Source: Pseudomonas lijiangensis
GTDB taxonomy: Bacteria; Pseudomonadota; Gammaproteobacteria; Pseudomonadales; Pseudomonadaceae
Length of the DNA: 64,000 bases
Direction: 5' to 3'
Assembly (NCBI RefSeq): GCF_018968705.1
Contig: NZ_CP076668.1
Location: 5,281,001-5,345,000 of the forward strand
The first letter of the stretch is position 1; each line of letters opens with the position of its first letter. The position numbers and the translations under genes are program-made. Shown piece after piece: positions 27,401 through 34,879 of this stretch. Under the pieces are notes generated by a model. That model was given only the letters and a program-made list of their open reading frames with translations. It searched no databases and was not told the origin of the DNA.

Positions 27401-27876
27401 GAGCGCATGTGCTCGCAGAGGCGCCAGGTCCATTGCACCGGGGAAAAAGCCAGGTGCAGGCGGTGTTTGCGGGGATACAGCAGATAGGGTTTGCCGTCGC
27501 CCTCGCCGCTGCGAACATCCTGCCCCTGATGGGCCGCAGTCCAGACAATGCGCGTCAGGCAGGCATCGACGCCCGAGAATATGTACTCATGAAAGGTGCC
27601 AGCCGTTTCGTCGAACACATAGACATAGCCCTCATAGAGCTGGCGCAAGGTGTAATTGCGGGTCTTGAGCCTGGGCAAGGCGTTCCAACGGCCCTGCGCA
27701 GGCAAGGGCTTGAGCTGTTCGGGGGCGACATCGTAACGGGAGCGATCCAGGGCGTAGCGCACCGGAACAATCGCCACGTCCGGCCCCTTGAAGGGGCACA
27801 GGCTGGTGGCGGTGGAAAGGGTCTTTTCGAAGCGGGTTGCACGCCGTTGTTGAAGGGTGCCGTATTTTTCAGTCAT
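24493..27876 (-). CDS. VasX/BTH_I2691-type T6SS effector, pore-forming candidate
   Basis: A 1127-residue protein. The N-terminus carries the VasX_N-type pattern (CPFKGPDVAIVPVRYALDRS, then LRQLYEGYVYVFDE). The middle is a long alpha-helical region. Roughly residues 695-900 hold four to five hydrophobic segments (ITWGVILINFINTAVLY, TMVALGAFAVVAAVLEY, FMVGLFVIGAIYLTACLAL). A soluble C-terminal region of about 220 residues follows. The family is secreted by the type VI system and inserts in target membranes. The ATG at 27876 is chosen from the family start; an ATG at 27933 in frame would add 19 residues. No vgrG, PAAR, chaperone or structural T6SS gene is in the window. Confidence 0.85.
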   Translation of the reverse strand: MTEKYGTLQQRRATRFEKTLSTATSLCPFKGPDVAIVPVRYALDRSRYDVAPEQLKPLPAQGRWNALPRLKTRNYTLRQLYEGYVYVFDETAGTFHEYIFSGVDACLTRIVWTAAHQGQDVRSGEGDGKPYLLYPRKHRLHLAFSPVQWTWRLCEHMRSHADSRALWMKPVDLARFCTTLNEPGALPLLDLAAAVADIDKEYVVEDNRFADSSIPTAAPEPQDPVAKSIVTPPGADVYWLGSVPDKYSSLLIALDDPLGVLNDLGLQLAGDQAAFQTWQQEHEHKLQMAQTVTLLCGANSDPQHLPESVRDDRLKTQQYLSELETCFDQMDLEDMQTQHGNSLGGYMGTGDMFKSVDMRNTLRARYGRYPSQEDRQAWKDREKWRREIDLEGARAYLQEHLPLSETLLQQVRDTQADFQAWAEHLGNDPRRLFIDTTNPNTLLYLQTVMTHLLVVYAQDQQASAWLAEQEASGNSLFGTMRYGFSPALKEALHQEANALLNGLGDLTNLATRAGELNAVLNHQGFADAAWMKKLKQPVQDTFKALRELASGAGKTIAENMLLAWVPVDSRLALGKGQNLGALTRNFMIGQILINAPERIRLDDQIASRLKQWKREQRLLIKQIDDTRHNWLYPLHPRERRHLARQLQSQLDALRRHELKIPALLDFQNNQYARLLQEEIRTFFKSGLDVARDWHARAKAWSERLGGLGAAITWGVILINFINTAVLYQDLTRDGDFSAKDIAKIGYSLGYSFNLLMAVFVEAPWAVIKEAKPVLIDGKSVGILDRPAAYWTKQGNAVWGKAIRGFRVTMVALGAFAVVAAVLEYVDLLADQDSAKTSEEKMAITVKKFSVIGMGFGGVLYMFSGLKIYSKLTMFVMNPWFMVGLFVIGAIYLTACLALNYFKSDNVGWWLKKCCWTRSIELRHADTPEGRSEEKRSLLEVQLSPQVFVKSTVVYESRYLGKGDYMEVAVPNGAWIQIRLPNAVRGKWIQLNVIGSKRPLGVLPVAKIESSIKDIFEARGQYTHIRKFAKASNERPPHPSSGLHFPIMPEDEDVVWQTWVPLDKSTDYIELQIWYPSDVVSHGEEGRGYLYQIEPDKKGNGTADGLTLTKLLVSAEPRAHSLILPTPE

Positions 27877-28030
27877 CTGCCGCGCCCGTGGTGGTGACGA
27901 GCAACATCGCTCGTGCCTGGGTGCGGCTTGCATCAAGAGTCATGCCTTCTTTAATTTAAATATATAAATCAATAAGTTAAGAATTTACCTCTTTAAAAAT
28001 GGTTATTTTTCGTACAAGAACCATGAAAAA
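27877..28030 (-). promoter_or_regulatory. AT-rich upstream region of the effector gene
   Basis: The stretch at about 27950-28010 is very AT-rich (TTTAATTTAAATATATAAAT) compared with its surroundings and lies 75-135 bases before the effector start. It is the obvious place for a promoter or a silencer-protein target, but no single -35/-10 pair can be assigned with confidence. Confidence 0.4.
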
Positions 28031-28070
28031 GTGCGCAGGCCTCTGCGCACCTGCGCAAAAATTTGCGCAG
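28031..28070. promoter_or_regulatory. Two abutting perfect palindromes with TGCGCA cores
   Basis: GTGCGCAG-GCCT-CTGCGCAC (28031-28050) is immediately followed by CTGCGCAAA-AA-TTTGCGCAG (28051-28070). Two more GCGCA-type half-sites follow (GTGCGCAAGTATTTGCAC near 28134-28151). They lie about 155-195 bases upstream of the effector start and about 150 bases beyond the 28-residue gene on the other side. An operator cluster or structured RNA is possible; no known regulator site is recognised. Confidence 0.55.
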
Positions 28071-28176
28071 ACGACGCAAGCGCCTGGCTCATAAGGCCTG
28101 GCAGAGGTTTTGAGGGGGATTTGTCAAAGAGGGGTGCGCAAGTATTTGCACATCAAGGCTTGATGCCGGTAGCCAT

Positions 28177-28206
28177 CAAAAAGCTCGCTGCCATAAACAA
28201 CGAGCT
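28177..28206 (-). terminator. Terminator of the 28-residue membrane protein gene
   Basis: AGCTCG (28182-28187) and CGAGCT (28201-28206) form a stem. On the minus strand the second arm is followed by a run of T (complement of AAAAA at about 28178-28182). It lies 13 bases past the small gene's stop codon. Confidence 0.65.
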
Positions 28207-28218
28207 ATCTATCGAGTA

Positions 28219-28305
28219 TCAGAAAACCAGCTTGAACAGCGCAATGACCACGATCAGACCGATCAGGAAAATGATGCCGACGGTGCCACCTAGAAACTTG
28301 AGCAT
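28219..28305 (-). CDS. Small hydrophobic membrane peptide, 28 residues
   Basis: An ATG at 28305 is preceded by GGAGAG at ideal distance and opens a 28-codon frame. The product is MLKFLGGTVGIIFLIGLIVV followed by IALFKLVF: one transmembrane helix with a Lys near each end. A terminator follows the stop. Start, ribosome site, helix and terminator together support a real gene; function is unknown. It lies upstream of, and divergent from, the bacterioferritin-like gene. Confidence 0.68.
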   Translation of the reverse strand: MLKFLGGTVGIIFLIGLIVVIALFKLVF

Positions 28306-28511
28306 TTTTTCTCTCCATAAATGAATGCCTCAAGTTAGGGACCACTGGGTGCGGCAGTCGTTTCTTATATTTTTTACATCGGCGGCAAACGGCGGGTTAT
28401 CCGAAATTCGATAAAACTTTTCTCGATGTTCATCACTCACATTCACTGACGATCTCGCCTACCCCCTGATCAAGAGCGGGACGAAAACCTGATGAAACCT
28501 GGAGATGAATC

Positions 28512-29045
28512 ATGATTTCTGCACCCCAGCTATCCGATGTCAGCAGCCTGCGTGAACGCGCACGTCAAAACGTTGAGAACGGTGCCGTCACCGAAGGATA
28601 CAGCGCGGACCGGGAAACCATCCTGCGTCTGCTCAATGAGTCGCTGGCGACCGAACTGGTCTGCGTACTGCGCTACAAACGTCACTACTTCATGGCGAAC
28701 GGCCTGAAGGCGAGCGTGGCCGCCGATGAATTCCTGGAGCATGCGCAGCAGGAAGCCGAGCACGCCGACAAATTGGCTGAGCGTATCGTGCAACTGGGCG
28801 GCGAGCCTGAGTTCAACCCGGACACCCTGTCGAAGAACTCCCACGCCCAATACGTCGCTGGCAAGACTCTGAAGGAAATGGTCTACGAAGACCTGGTTGC
28901 CGAACGCATCGCCGTCGACAGCTACCGTGAAATCATTCAATACATCGGCGAATCCGACCCGACCACCCGCCGCATCTTCGAAGACATCCTGGCCCAGGAA
29001 GAAGAGCATGCGGATGACATGGCGGATATCCTGAACGACCTGTAA
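28512..29045 (+). CDS. Bacterioferritin-like (ferritin superfamily) protein
   Basis: A 177-residue four-helix ferritin-like protein. Di-iron ligand motifs are NESLATELVCVLRYKRHY (Glu about 47), EHAQQEAEHADKLAERI (E-x6-Y/H type, about 77-93), ERIAVDSYREII (about 131), and LAQEEEHADDMADIL (about 160-174). The haem-ligand Met of classical Bfr is not obvious, so it is closer to the Dps/Bfr-like proteins next to this locus in P. aeruginosa. It probably oxidises and stores iron in the cytoplasm. GGAGATGA provides the ribosome site. Confidence 0.85.
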   Translation: MISAPQLSDVSSLRERARQNVENGAVTEGYSADRETILRLLNESLATELVCVLRYKRHYFMANGLKASVAADEFLEHAQQEAEHADKLAERIVQLGGEPEFNPDTLSKNSHAQYVAGKTLKEMVYEDLVAERIAVDSYREIIQYIGESDPTTRRIFEDILAQEEEHADDMADILNDL

Positions 29046-29050
29046 AAAGC

Positions 29051-29122
29051 TGTGGGAGCGAATTCATTCGCGATAGGCCGTGAGGTCTTCAGTGCCATTT
29101 CGCGAATAAATTCGCTCCCACT
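29051..29122. repeat. Inverted REP pair after the bacterioferritin-like gene
   Basis: TGTGGGAGCGAATTCATTCG (29051-29070, plus CGA) faces TCGCGAATAAATTCGCTCCC (about 29100-29119). It is the GAATTCATTCGCGA REP class as a doublet, between two convergent genes where it may also terminate transcription. Confidence 0.85.
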
Positions 29123-29138
29123 TACCATCACCATCATT

Positions 29139-31205
29139 TCACTTCACAGTCTTGGGCGCCTTGCCCGCCCTCATCTGCTCCAGCAATGGCCCGCACTGAT
29201 TCGGTGTGCTGTCGCCGGTAGCGACCAGTGCCAGCAGTCCTGCCGCCGGACCGACCGTAGCGCCCAGCAGCACCATGCCCGCTCCGCGCAACAGCAACGG
29301 GCCTGATTGCACGCCCGCATTGGGGCTGGCGAACGGGCCGTTCACGTAGAGTGGCGAGCGCAGCGAGAACACCCTGAAACCCTTGGACTCGGGGTTGATC
29401 TTCAAGTCCAACTGCTCGGTCTTGAAGTTCGCCGTGCCGTCGATGTAGATGATTGCGTTCTCGGTATCGAACACGAACAGGCGACTGGTGGCCAGACCGT
29501 CCTTGATGCCGAAATCCGACGCCGCGCAGTTGATCTTCACGTCCTTGTCGCCAAACAGCCTGCCGACCACGTAGTTACCCACGTTGAGCCCCGCAATCTC
29601 CATCAGGCCCCGGCTGATGGCGCCGTCGTTGACCAGCATTTTCAAGTCACCATTGGCGGTGCCCAGCAAGGCCGCAATCGAGTTGCCGCGACCGCTGATA
29701 TCGGCATCGCCATTGAGCTCACCGAAGCTGGTCTTCATGGGCTCGAAGGTCGGAAACAGTTGCTTGAGCTTGAAGTTGCGCGCCGACAATCTGGCCCGGC
29801 CCTGCAACGGCTGGGTGCGGCCATCCAGACGAATCTCGGCATCCAGCCTGCCGCCAGCCACGCCGAAGCGCAGCGGTTGCAGGCTCAACTGACCGTCATT
29901 GAGCAACAGGTGCGTATAAAGATCGGTAAAGGGCAAGTCCGGGCTCTGGACGATCCGTTTGCCGGTGAACTCCACATCGGCATCCATCGCCCGCCAGCGA
30001 TCCGTCTGAAACTCTTCCACAGGCAGGACCTTGCCTTTGGGCTGCTTGCTCTCGCCACCGCGTTTTTTCTGCGCGGCATTGGAGTCGGCACCAATCAGGG
30101 GCGCAAGGTCGCTGAACAGCAACTGGTTGGAAACCAATACGCCGCTCAGTTTGGGCCGTGGCTGGCTGGCCACGAAACTCAGGTCGCCATGAATGTCGCT
30201 GTTGCCGATCTTGCCGTTGAAGCCTTCATAGCGGAAGTTCGCTCCGGCGTCGTCATGCAATTTGGCAATCAGGCGGCCATCGGTGGAATAGGCCGGCGAG
30301 TCAGGCAAGGCAACGCCGGTCAGTGGATAAAGATGGCTCAGGCTGGTGCCGGACAGTTTAAGACGCAGATCCAGCGCCCCCAGGTTCTGCGGATCGGTCA
30401 GGGTGCCGGCAATTGCAATCTGCGTATCGCCGATCTTCAGATCGGCCTGCACCGGGAAGGGTTGCGTGGAATCTTTCAAGGCCAGCAAACCGCCGACCTT
30501 GCCCGTCCCGTTCAACTTCTGCTCGTGATACTGCCCTTTGACCGACAGGCCAAAGGCGTAGTCCTGCGGGACAGCACCCTTCTCCTGAGCCTTCTTCACC
30601 TCTTTGCTGCCGACGATGTCACCGAAAGGGATCGGCTTGCCCAGCATATCGATCACGACATCCAGTTGCGTCTTCAAGGTCTGGTCATTGAAACTGACCA
30701 GCCCCTTGTCGAACTTGATCGCGCCGATATCCACCACCCAGCGCGAAGGCTCAGCCTCGGGGTCGGATTTGGGCAGGTCGAAGACCCAGTTGGCGCGGCC
30801 ATCGGCCAGACGCTCAAGCCTGGCTTCCGGGCCGGTGAGATCGATACGCGGGATCACGACTTCCTGCACCAGCAAAGGCAGCAGGGCAAGACGAAACTCG
30901 ACTTGCTTGAGCGTGACCATTTGCGGGGTTTTCGACCACTCGGGGTTGCCCAGGCTCAGATCCTGGGCAACGAAATGCGGCCATGGCACCCAGGCGCGCC
31001 AGCCACCGGATTCAGGCTCACGCTGCCAGTGCACGGCCAGATCGCCGTTGATGGCGAACGGACGATGCAGCGCTTCGCTGACTTTTTCGTTGAGGGTGGG
31101 TTTGATGCGGTTCCAGTCGAAGGTGGCGATCACAATGACCAATACGGCAAGCACCAGTAACAACGTGGCGCCTGTCCAGGCGAAAATCTTGCGGCTGCGC
31201 GTCAT
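29139..31205 (-). CDS. AsmA family protein
   Basis: A 688-residue AsmA-like protein: an N-terminal membrane anchor (ATLLLVLAVLVIVIATFDWN, about 13-32), the AsmA start motif RIKPTLNEKVSEALHRPFAI, long beta-rich repeats, and the C-terminal AsmA domain with LRLNDGQLSLQPLRFGVAGG-like LLNDGQLSLQPLRFGVAGG and GDADISGRGNSIAALLG. The family spans the periplasm and is linked to outer-membrane lipid transport. It is divergent from the DesT-like regulator across about 225 bases. Confidence 0.9.
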   Translation of the reverse strand: MTRSRKIFAWTGATLLLVLAVLVIVIATFDWNRIKPTLNEKVSEALHRPFAINGDLAVHWQREPESGGWRAWVPWPHFVAQDLSLGNPEWSKTPQMVTLKQVEFRLALLPLLVQEVVIPRIDLTGPEARLERLADGRANWVFDLPKSDPEAEPSRWVVDIGAIKFDKGLVSFNDQTLKTQLDVVIDMLGKPIPFGDIVGSKEVKKAQEKGAVPQDYAFGLSVKGQYHEQKLNGTGKVGGLLALKDSTQPFPVQADLKIGDTQIAIAGTLTDPQNLGALDLRLKLSGTSLSHLYPLTGVALPDSPAYSTDGRLIAKLHDDAGANFRYEGFNGKIGNSDIHGDLSFVASQPRPKLSGVLVSNQLLFSDLAPLIGADSNAAQKKRGGESKQPKGKVLPVEEFQTDRWRAMDADVEFTGKRIVQSPDLPFTDLYTHLLLNDGQLSLQPLRFGVAGGRLDAEIRLDGRTQPLQGRARLSARNFKLKQLFPTFEPMKTSFGELNGDADISGRGNSIAALLGTANGDLKMLVNDGAISRGLMEIAGLNVGNYVVGRLFGDKDVKINCAASDFGIKDGLATSRLFVFDTENAIIYIDGTANFKTEQLDLKINPESKGFRVFSLRSPLYVNGPFASPNAGVQSGPLLLRGAGMVLLGATVGPAAGLLALVATGDSTPNQCGPLLEQMRAGKAPKTVK

Positions 31206-31431
31206 CGCACGTCACTCCAAAAACCAACGCCCCGGCCATGGTGCGTTGAATACGACATGTTCCTTCGACTGACAAAAGCGCCGAGGGTTTGCTGTGATAG
31301 GTAAATAGCCCGACAGGTTCCATCAAATGGAAAAGGTAGCCGCGTCAAGCACTCCCATCAAAAGCCTTTCGACGCATGCAAAGCTCATTTGCTAGAGTGC
31401 AACCTAGTCCAATCGTAGAACTCTTTACCTC

Positions 31432-32064
31432 ATGCTGCCCCGCGCCGAACAGAAACAACAGACCCGAAGAGCCTTGCTGGACGCCGCGCATCAGTTGATG
31501 GAAAGCGGGCGCGGCTTCGCCAGCCTGAGCCTGCGGGAAGTCGCACGCACGGCAGGGATTGTACCGACCGGCTTCTATCGCCATTTCGAAGACATGGACC
31601 AGTTGGGGCTGGCACTGGTCAGTGAAGTGGGCCAGACCTTTCGTGAAACCATTCGCCTGGTGCGCCATAACGAACTGGTCATGGGCGGGCTGATTCATGC
31701 CTCGGTGCAGATCTTTCTCGATCAGGTGGCCGCCAACCGCTCGCAGTTCCTGTTTCTGGCACGTGAGCAATATGGCGGCTCCCTCAAGGTACGTCAGGCG
31801 CTTGGGGCCTTGCGCGAAGGCATCAGCGCCGACCTGACCACCGACCTGGCGAAAATGCCCAAATGGAAACACCTCGATATCAAGGCGCTGTCGGTGATTG
31901 CCGACCTGGTGGTCAAGAGCGTGTTCGCCATGCTGCCCGAGCTGATCGACCCGCCTGCTTCAACTCTCGCAGCCCATCTCACTCCCCAGGCCAAGATCAC
32001 CCAGCAACTGCGCTTTATCTTCATGGGCGCCAAGCACTGGAAAGGTCTTGGAAGTAACGACTGA
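31432..32064 (+). CDS. TetR-family regulator, DesT/FabR type
   Basis: A 210-residue TetR protein. The helix-turn-helix is FASLSLREVARTAGIVPTGF (about 24-43) followed by YRHFEDMDQLGLALVSEVG, which is diagnostic of the FabR/DesT group controlling fatty-acid desaturation. In P. aeruginosa desT sits just before ureE, as here. The desaturase genes desCB that are divergent from desT in P. aeruginosa are absent; AsmA occupies that place, so the targets may lie elsewhere. Confidence 0.83.
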   Translation: MLPRAEQKQQTRRALLDAAHQLMESGRGFASLSLREVARTAGIVPTGFYRHFEDMDQLGLALVSEVGQTFRETIRLVRHNELVMGGLIHASVQIFLDQVAANRSQFLFLAREQYGGSLKVRQALGALREGISADLTTDLAKMPKWKHLDIKALSVIADLVVKSVFAMLPELIDPPASTLAAHLTPQAKITQQLRFIFMGAKHWKGLGSND

Positions 32065-32191
32065 TACTTCTGTCAGAAAAATCGCACCAGCTTGAAACAC
32101 AAATAAACACCCGCACCAAAAAAGAGCAATCAATTGACGCTTTTCTGTTCAACCCTCCCGTCACGCCTGTCTTTTTACGTTTCCTGCACTG

Positions 32192-32208
32192 TTGGCAAGC
32201 CCCTTGCT
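32192..32208 (+). promoter_or_regulatory. Sigma-54 promoter of ureEFGJ
   Basis: TTGGCAAGCCCCTTGCT matches the -24/-12 consensus YTGGCAYGNNNNTTGCW at all but one position, with the required GG-N10-GC spacing. It lies 38 bases before the ureE start. Nitrogen control through NtrC/RpoN is expected for urease accessory genes; the activator site was not identified. Confidence 0.78.
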
Positions 32209-32245
32209 CTGATTTGAAGCATCGCAATTAGCTGGAAACATTCTG

Positions 32246-32746
32246 ATGCTGGTGATTCATAAAAGAATCGACCCCCAAACCGAGTGGGCTGCCGAGCTGC
32301 ATTTGAATTTCGAGGCCCGCAGCAAAAGTCGCCTGCGCTGCTTCAGTGCCGAGAACGAAGACGTAGGATTGTTCCTGCAACGCGGTCAACCACCTCTTCA
32401 TGATGGCGAATTCCTGCAGGCCGAAGATGGTCGCATCGTTCGGGTCTGCGCCCGTCCTGAACAACTGATGCACGTGACCTGCAGCAGCACTTTTGAACTG
32501 ACACGTGCGGCCTATCACCTAGGCAACCGCCATGTGGCCCTGCAAGTGGGCGATGGCTGGCTGCGCCTGCTGGACGACTATGTGCTCAAGGCCATGCTCG
32601 ATCAGTTGGGAGCAACCACCGAAACCATCGAAGCACCCTTCCAGCCGGAACACGGTGCCTACGGTGGCGGTCATCACCATTCACGGGCCGGCGAGGAAGA
32701 CTTCAATTACGCGCCGCGCCTGCACCAGTTCGGCGTGCGCAAGTGA
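32246..32746 (+). CDS. ureE: Urease accessory protein UreE (nickel chaperone)
   Basis: A 166-residue metallochaperone: an N-terminal peptide-binding domain (about 1-75), then the nickel-binding domain with CARPEQLMHVTCSS and HLGNRHVALQVGDGWLRLL (central His about 95), and a His-containing tail (GHHHSRAGEE). It delivers nickel to UreG/UreDF. It is the first gene behind the sigma-54 promoter; the DesT-like gene ends about 180 bases upstream. Confidence 0.95.
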   Translation: MLVIHKRIDPQTEWAAELHLNFEARSKSRLRCFSAENEDVGLFLQRGQPPLHDGEFLQAEDGRIVRVCARPEQLMHVTCSSTFELTRAAYHLGNRHVALQVGDGWLRLLDDYVLKAMLDQLGATTETIEAPFQPEHGAYGGGHHHSRAGEEDFNYAPRLHQFGVRK

Positions 32747-33417
32747 ACCGTGCCTGGGCGCTTCTGCGTCTGGCCAGCCCCCAGCTTCCGATTGGCGGCT
32801 ACAGCTATTCACAAGGGCTGGAAATGGCCGTTGAGCAATCCATCGTGGTCGATCCGCAAACCGCTGCGCGCTGGATCGGCGATCAGTTGCTGCTCAACCT
32901 CGCCCGTTTCGAGGCGCCCTTGATGCTCGCTCACTGCACAGCCGCCGCCGAGGAAGACTGGGGGCAGTTGCTGCAATTGAGCGAGCAACACCGTGCCAGT
33001 CGTGAAACCCGCGAGCTGCACCTGGAAAGCCGGCAGATGGGTTACTCGCTACAACAGTTGCTCAATGGCCTGCCGGAACTGGATCGGCCTGCCCGTCGCT
33101 TTCTGGAACAGACAAGCGAGCCGCATCTGGCCCTGGGCTGGGCGCTGGCCGCACGGGCCTGGCAAATCAGCCCGCAGGATGCGCTCGCCGCCTGGCTGTG
33201 GAGCTGGCTGGAAAACCAGTTGGCGGTGCTGATGAAAACCCTGCCGCTGGGCCAGCAGGCTGCACAACGACTGACCAGTGAACTGCTGCCCTTGTTGCAG
33301 CAGGCCCAACAGAACGCCACTGCTCAAGACAGCCAACAGATCGGCAGCGCCGCTTTCGGCCTGTCACTGGCGAGCATGGCCCATGAACGTCAATACAGCC
33401 GGTTGTTCCGGTCCTAG
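32743..33417 (+). CDS. ureF: Urease accessory protein UreF
   Basis: A 224-residue all-helical accessory protein: [21 protein letters not shown] (about 4-24; quoted in part [17 protein letters not shown]) is the family signature. [22 protein letters not shown] sequence (about 85-105) and the C-terminal [20 protein letters not shown] are also typical. It gates UreG GTPase activity in the UreDFG complex. It starts with GTG overlapping the ureE stop (GTGA), so it is translationally coupled. Confidence 0.95.
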   Translation: MNRAWALLRLASPQLPIGGYSYSQGLEMAVEQSIVVDPQTAARWIGDQLLLNLARFEAPLMLAHCTAAAEEDWGQLLQLSEQHRASRETRELHLESRQMGYSLQQLLNGLPELDRPARRFLEQTSEPHLALGWALAARAWQISPQDALAAWLWSWLENQLAVLMKTLPLGQQAAQRLTSELLPLLQQAQQNATAQDSQQIGSAAFGLSLASMAHERQYSRLFRS

Positions 33418-33434
33418 AACCCATGGAGAACTCA

Positions 33435-34052
33435 ATGAACAGCCAACCTCTGCGCGTCGGTATCGGTGGCCCGGTCGGTTCCGGCAAGACCGCACTGACT
33501 CTGGCTCTGTGCCTTGCCTTGCGTGAGCGCTACAACCTGGCGGTCGTGACCAACGACATTTATACCCGTGAAGACGCCGACTTCCTTGTACGCAACGAAG
33601 CACTGGCCCCGGAACGCATCATTGGCGTGGAAACCGGCGGCTGCCCGCACACGGCGATTCGCGAAGACGCCTCCATCAACCTGGAAGCCGTTGACCAGCT
33701 CAACCGCCGCTTCGAAGGGCTGGACCTGATCATTGTCGAGTCCGGTGGCGACAATCTTTCCGCGACCTTCAGCCCGGAGCTGTCGGACCTGACCATCTAT
33801 GTGATCGACGTTTCGGCGGGCGACAAGCTGCCGCGCAAGGGCGGCCCCGGCATCTGCAAATCCGACCTGCTGGTGATCAACAAGATCGACCTGGCACCGC
33901 TGGTGGGCGCGTCTCTGGAAATGATGGATCGCGATACCAGGAAGATGCGCGGCGAAAAACCGTTCGTGTTCAGCAATCAGAAAACCGGTCAGGGTCTGGA
34001 AGAGATCATTGCCATTATCGAGCGCCAGGGTCTGCTGACACTCACCGCCTGA
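33435..34052 (+). CDS. ureG: Urease accessory GTPase UreG
   Basis: A 205-residue SIMIBI GTPase: P-loop [11 protein letters not shown] (about 9-19), [15 protein letters not shown] (about 35-49), [19 protein letters not shown] (about 63-81, containing the Cys-Pro-His nickel site), and the NKxD base-recognition motif in [10 protein letters not shown]. The ATG at 33435 has GGAG eight bases upstream and gives the usual UreG N-terminus; an ATG at 33423 is less likely. It drives GTP-dependent nickel insertion. Confidence 0.96.
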   Translation: MNSQPLRVGIGGPVGSGKTALTLALCLALRERYNLAVVTNDIYTREDADFLVRNEALAPERIIGVETGGCPHTAIREDASINLEAVDQLNRRFEGLDLIIVESGGDNLSATFSPELSDLTIYVIDVSAGDKLPRKGGPGICKSDLLVINKIDLAPLVGASLEMMDRDTRKMRGEKPFVFSNQKTGQGLEEIIAIIERQGLLTLTA

Positions 34053-34078
34053 ATTCAAACCTCCAAGGAAACCCGTTC

Positions 34079-34651
34079 ATGAACTACAAAAAAGTCCTCG
34101 GCGCCCTCGCCCTGCTGCTCACCCCTGCATTGGCCATGGCGCACCCGGGTCATGGCGATAACGGCCTGATCGCGGGCCTCGGCCATCCGGTCGGCGGTCT
34201 GGATCACCTGCTGGCCATGCTTGCGGTCGGCTTGTGGGCCGCGCAACAGCAAGGCGCCGCCCGCTGGGCTCTGCCTTGCACCTTCGTGGGCACCATGCTG
34301 ATCGGCGGCCTGCTGGGCTTTGCCGGTCTGGAACTGCCTGCACTGGAAAGCGGCATCTCGGCCTCGGTACTGGCGCTGGGCCTGGCCGTTGCGCTGGCTG
34401 TGCGTCCTCCTCTGGCACTGGCCGTCGTGGCCACAGCCGTCTTTGCAATGTTCCATGGCGTGGCCCATGGTCTTGAACTGCCTGACATGTCCAGCCCATG
34501 GGCTTATGCCGCCGGTTTCGTGGTTGCGACGGCTGCATTGCATGCGGCAGGCTATGCCGTGGTGCGCGTACTACCACAAGCAGCTGCGCCGCTGGTGCGG
34601 ATTGCAGGTGCAGCTTCTGCAGCAACCGGTGTCTGGTTGCTGGCAGGCTGA
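34079..34651 (+). CDS. ureJ: HupE/UreJ family nickel permease-like protein
   Basis: A 190-residue membrane protein with signal-like start (LLTPALAMA), then the signature HPGHGDNGLIAGLGHPVGGLDHLLAMLAVG (quoted in part: GLGHPVGGLDHLL), about six helices, and FAMFHGVAHGLELP (about 121-134). Histidines at the membrane face fit nickel or cobalt entry. It closes the ureEFGJ operon and supplies nickel for urease by inference. Confidence 0.88.
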   Translation: MNYKKVLGALALLLTPALAMAHPGHGDNGLIAGLGHPVGGLDHLLAMLAVGLWAAQQQGAARWALPCTFVGTMLIGGLLGFAGLELPALESGISASVLALGLAVALAVRPPLALAVVATAVFAMFHGVAHGLELPDMSSPWAYAAGFVVATAALHAAGYAVVRVLPQAAAPLVRIAGAASAATGVWLLAG

Positions 34652-34677
34652 CAGAGGTACATCTGTGGAAGTCATAC

Positions 34678-34817
34678 GGATCAGTTAAGGCCATAGATTA
34701 CTTTGTGGGAGGCAGCTTGCTGGCGACTTCTTACAGCCGCAGAATATCTGCCGGTTTCAGGCCTTTTTCGCCAGCAAGCTGCCTCCCACACGTTTTGTTT
34801 GTGCCTTGACTGATCAG
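34678..34817. repeat. Composite REP element, copy B (140 bp), opposite orientation to copy A
   Basis: Outer arms GGATCAGTTAAGGCC (from 34678) and GGCACTGAT-type complement GCCTTGACTGATCAGC (34803-34818), with inner arms TGTGGGAGGCAGCTTGCTGG (about 34704-34723) and CCAGCAAGCTGCCTCCCACA (34771-34790). The right flank read in reverse matches the left flank of copy A (12936 onward), including CACAAACAAAAC, so the whole unit is homologous. Confidence 0.85.
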
Positions 34818-34879
34818 CATTAATTCGCTCCCACGTTCATATCCGTTAGCATGACGGCTTGTTTTCCGTGGAAACGGTC

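Noticed and set aside
28031..28070. Twin palindromes as the effector gene's terminator or a plain REP
   Set aside because: They lie upstream of the gene, lack a T-run and do not contain the GTGGGAGC or GCTTGCCCGC REP core.
29307..31160. 617-codon open frame on the plus strand opposite asmA
   Set aside because: It is the GC-driven antisense shadow of AsmA; the composition is His/Gln/Ala-rich without domain pattern, and the minus-strand AsmA frame has a membrane anchor and family motifs.
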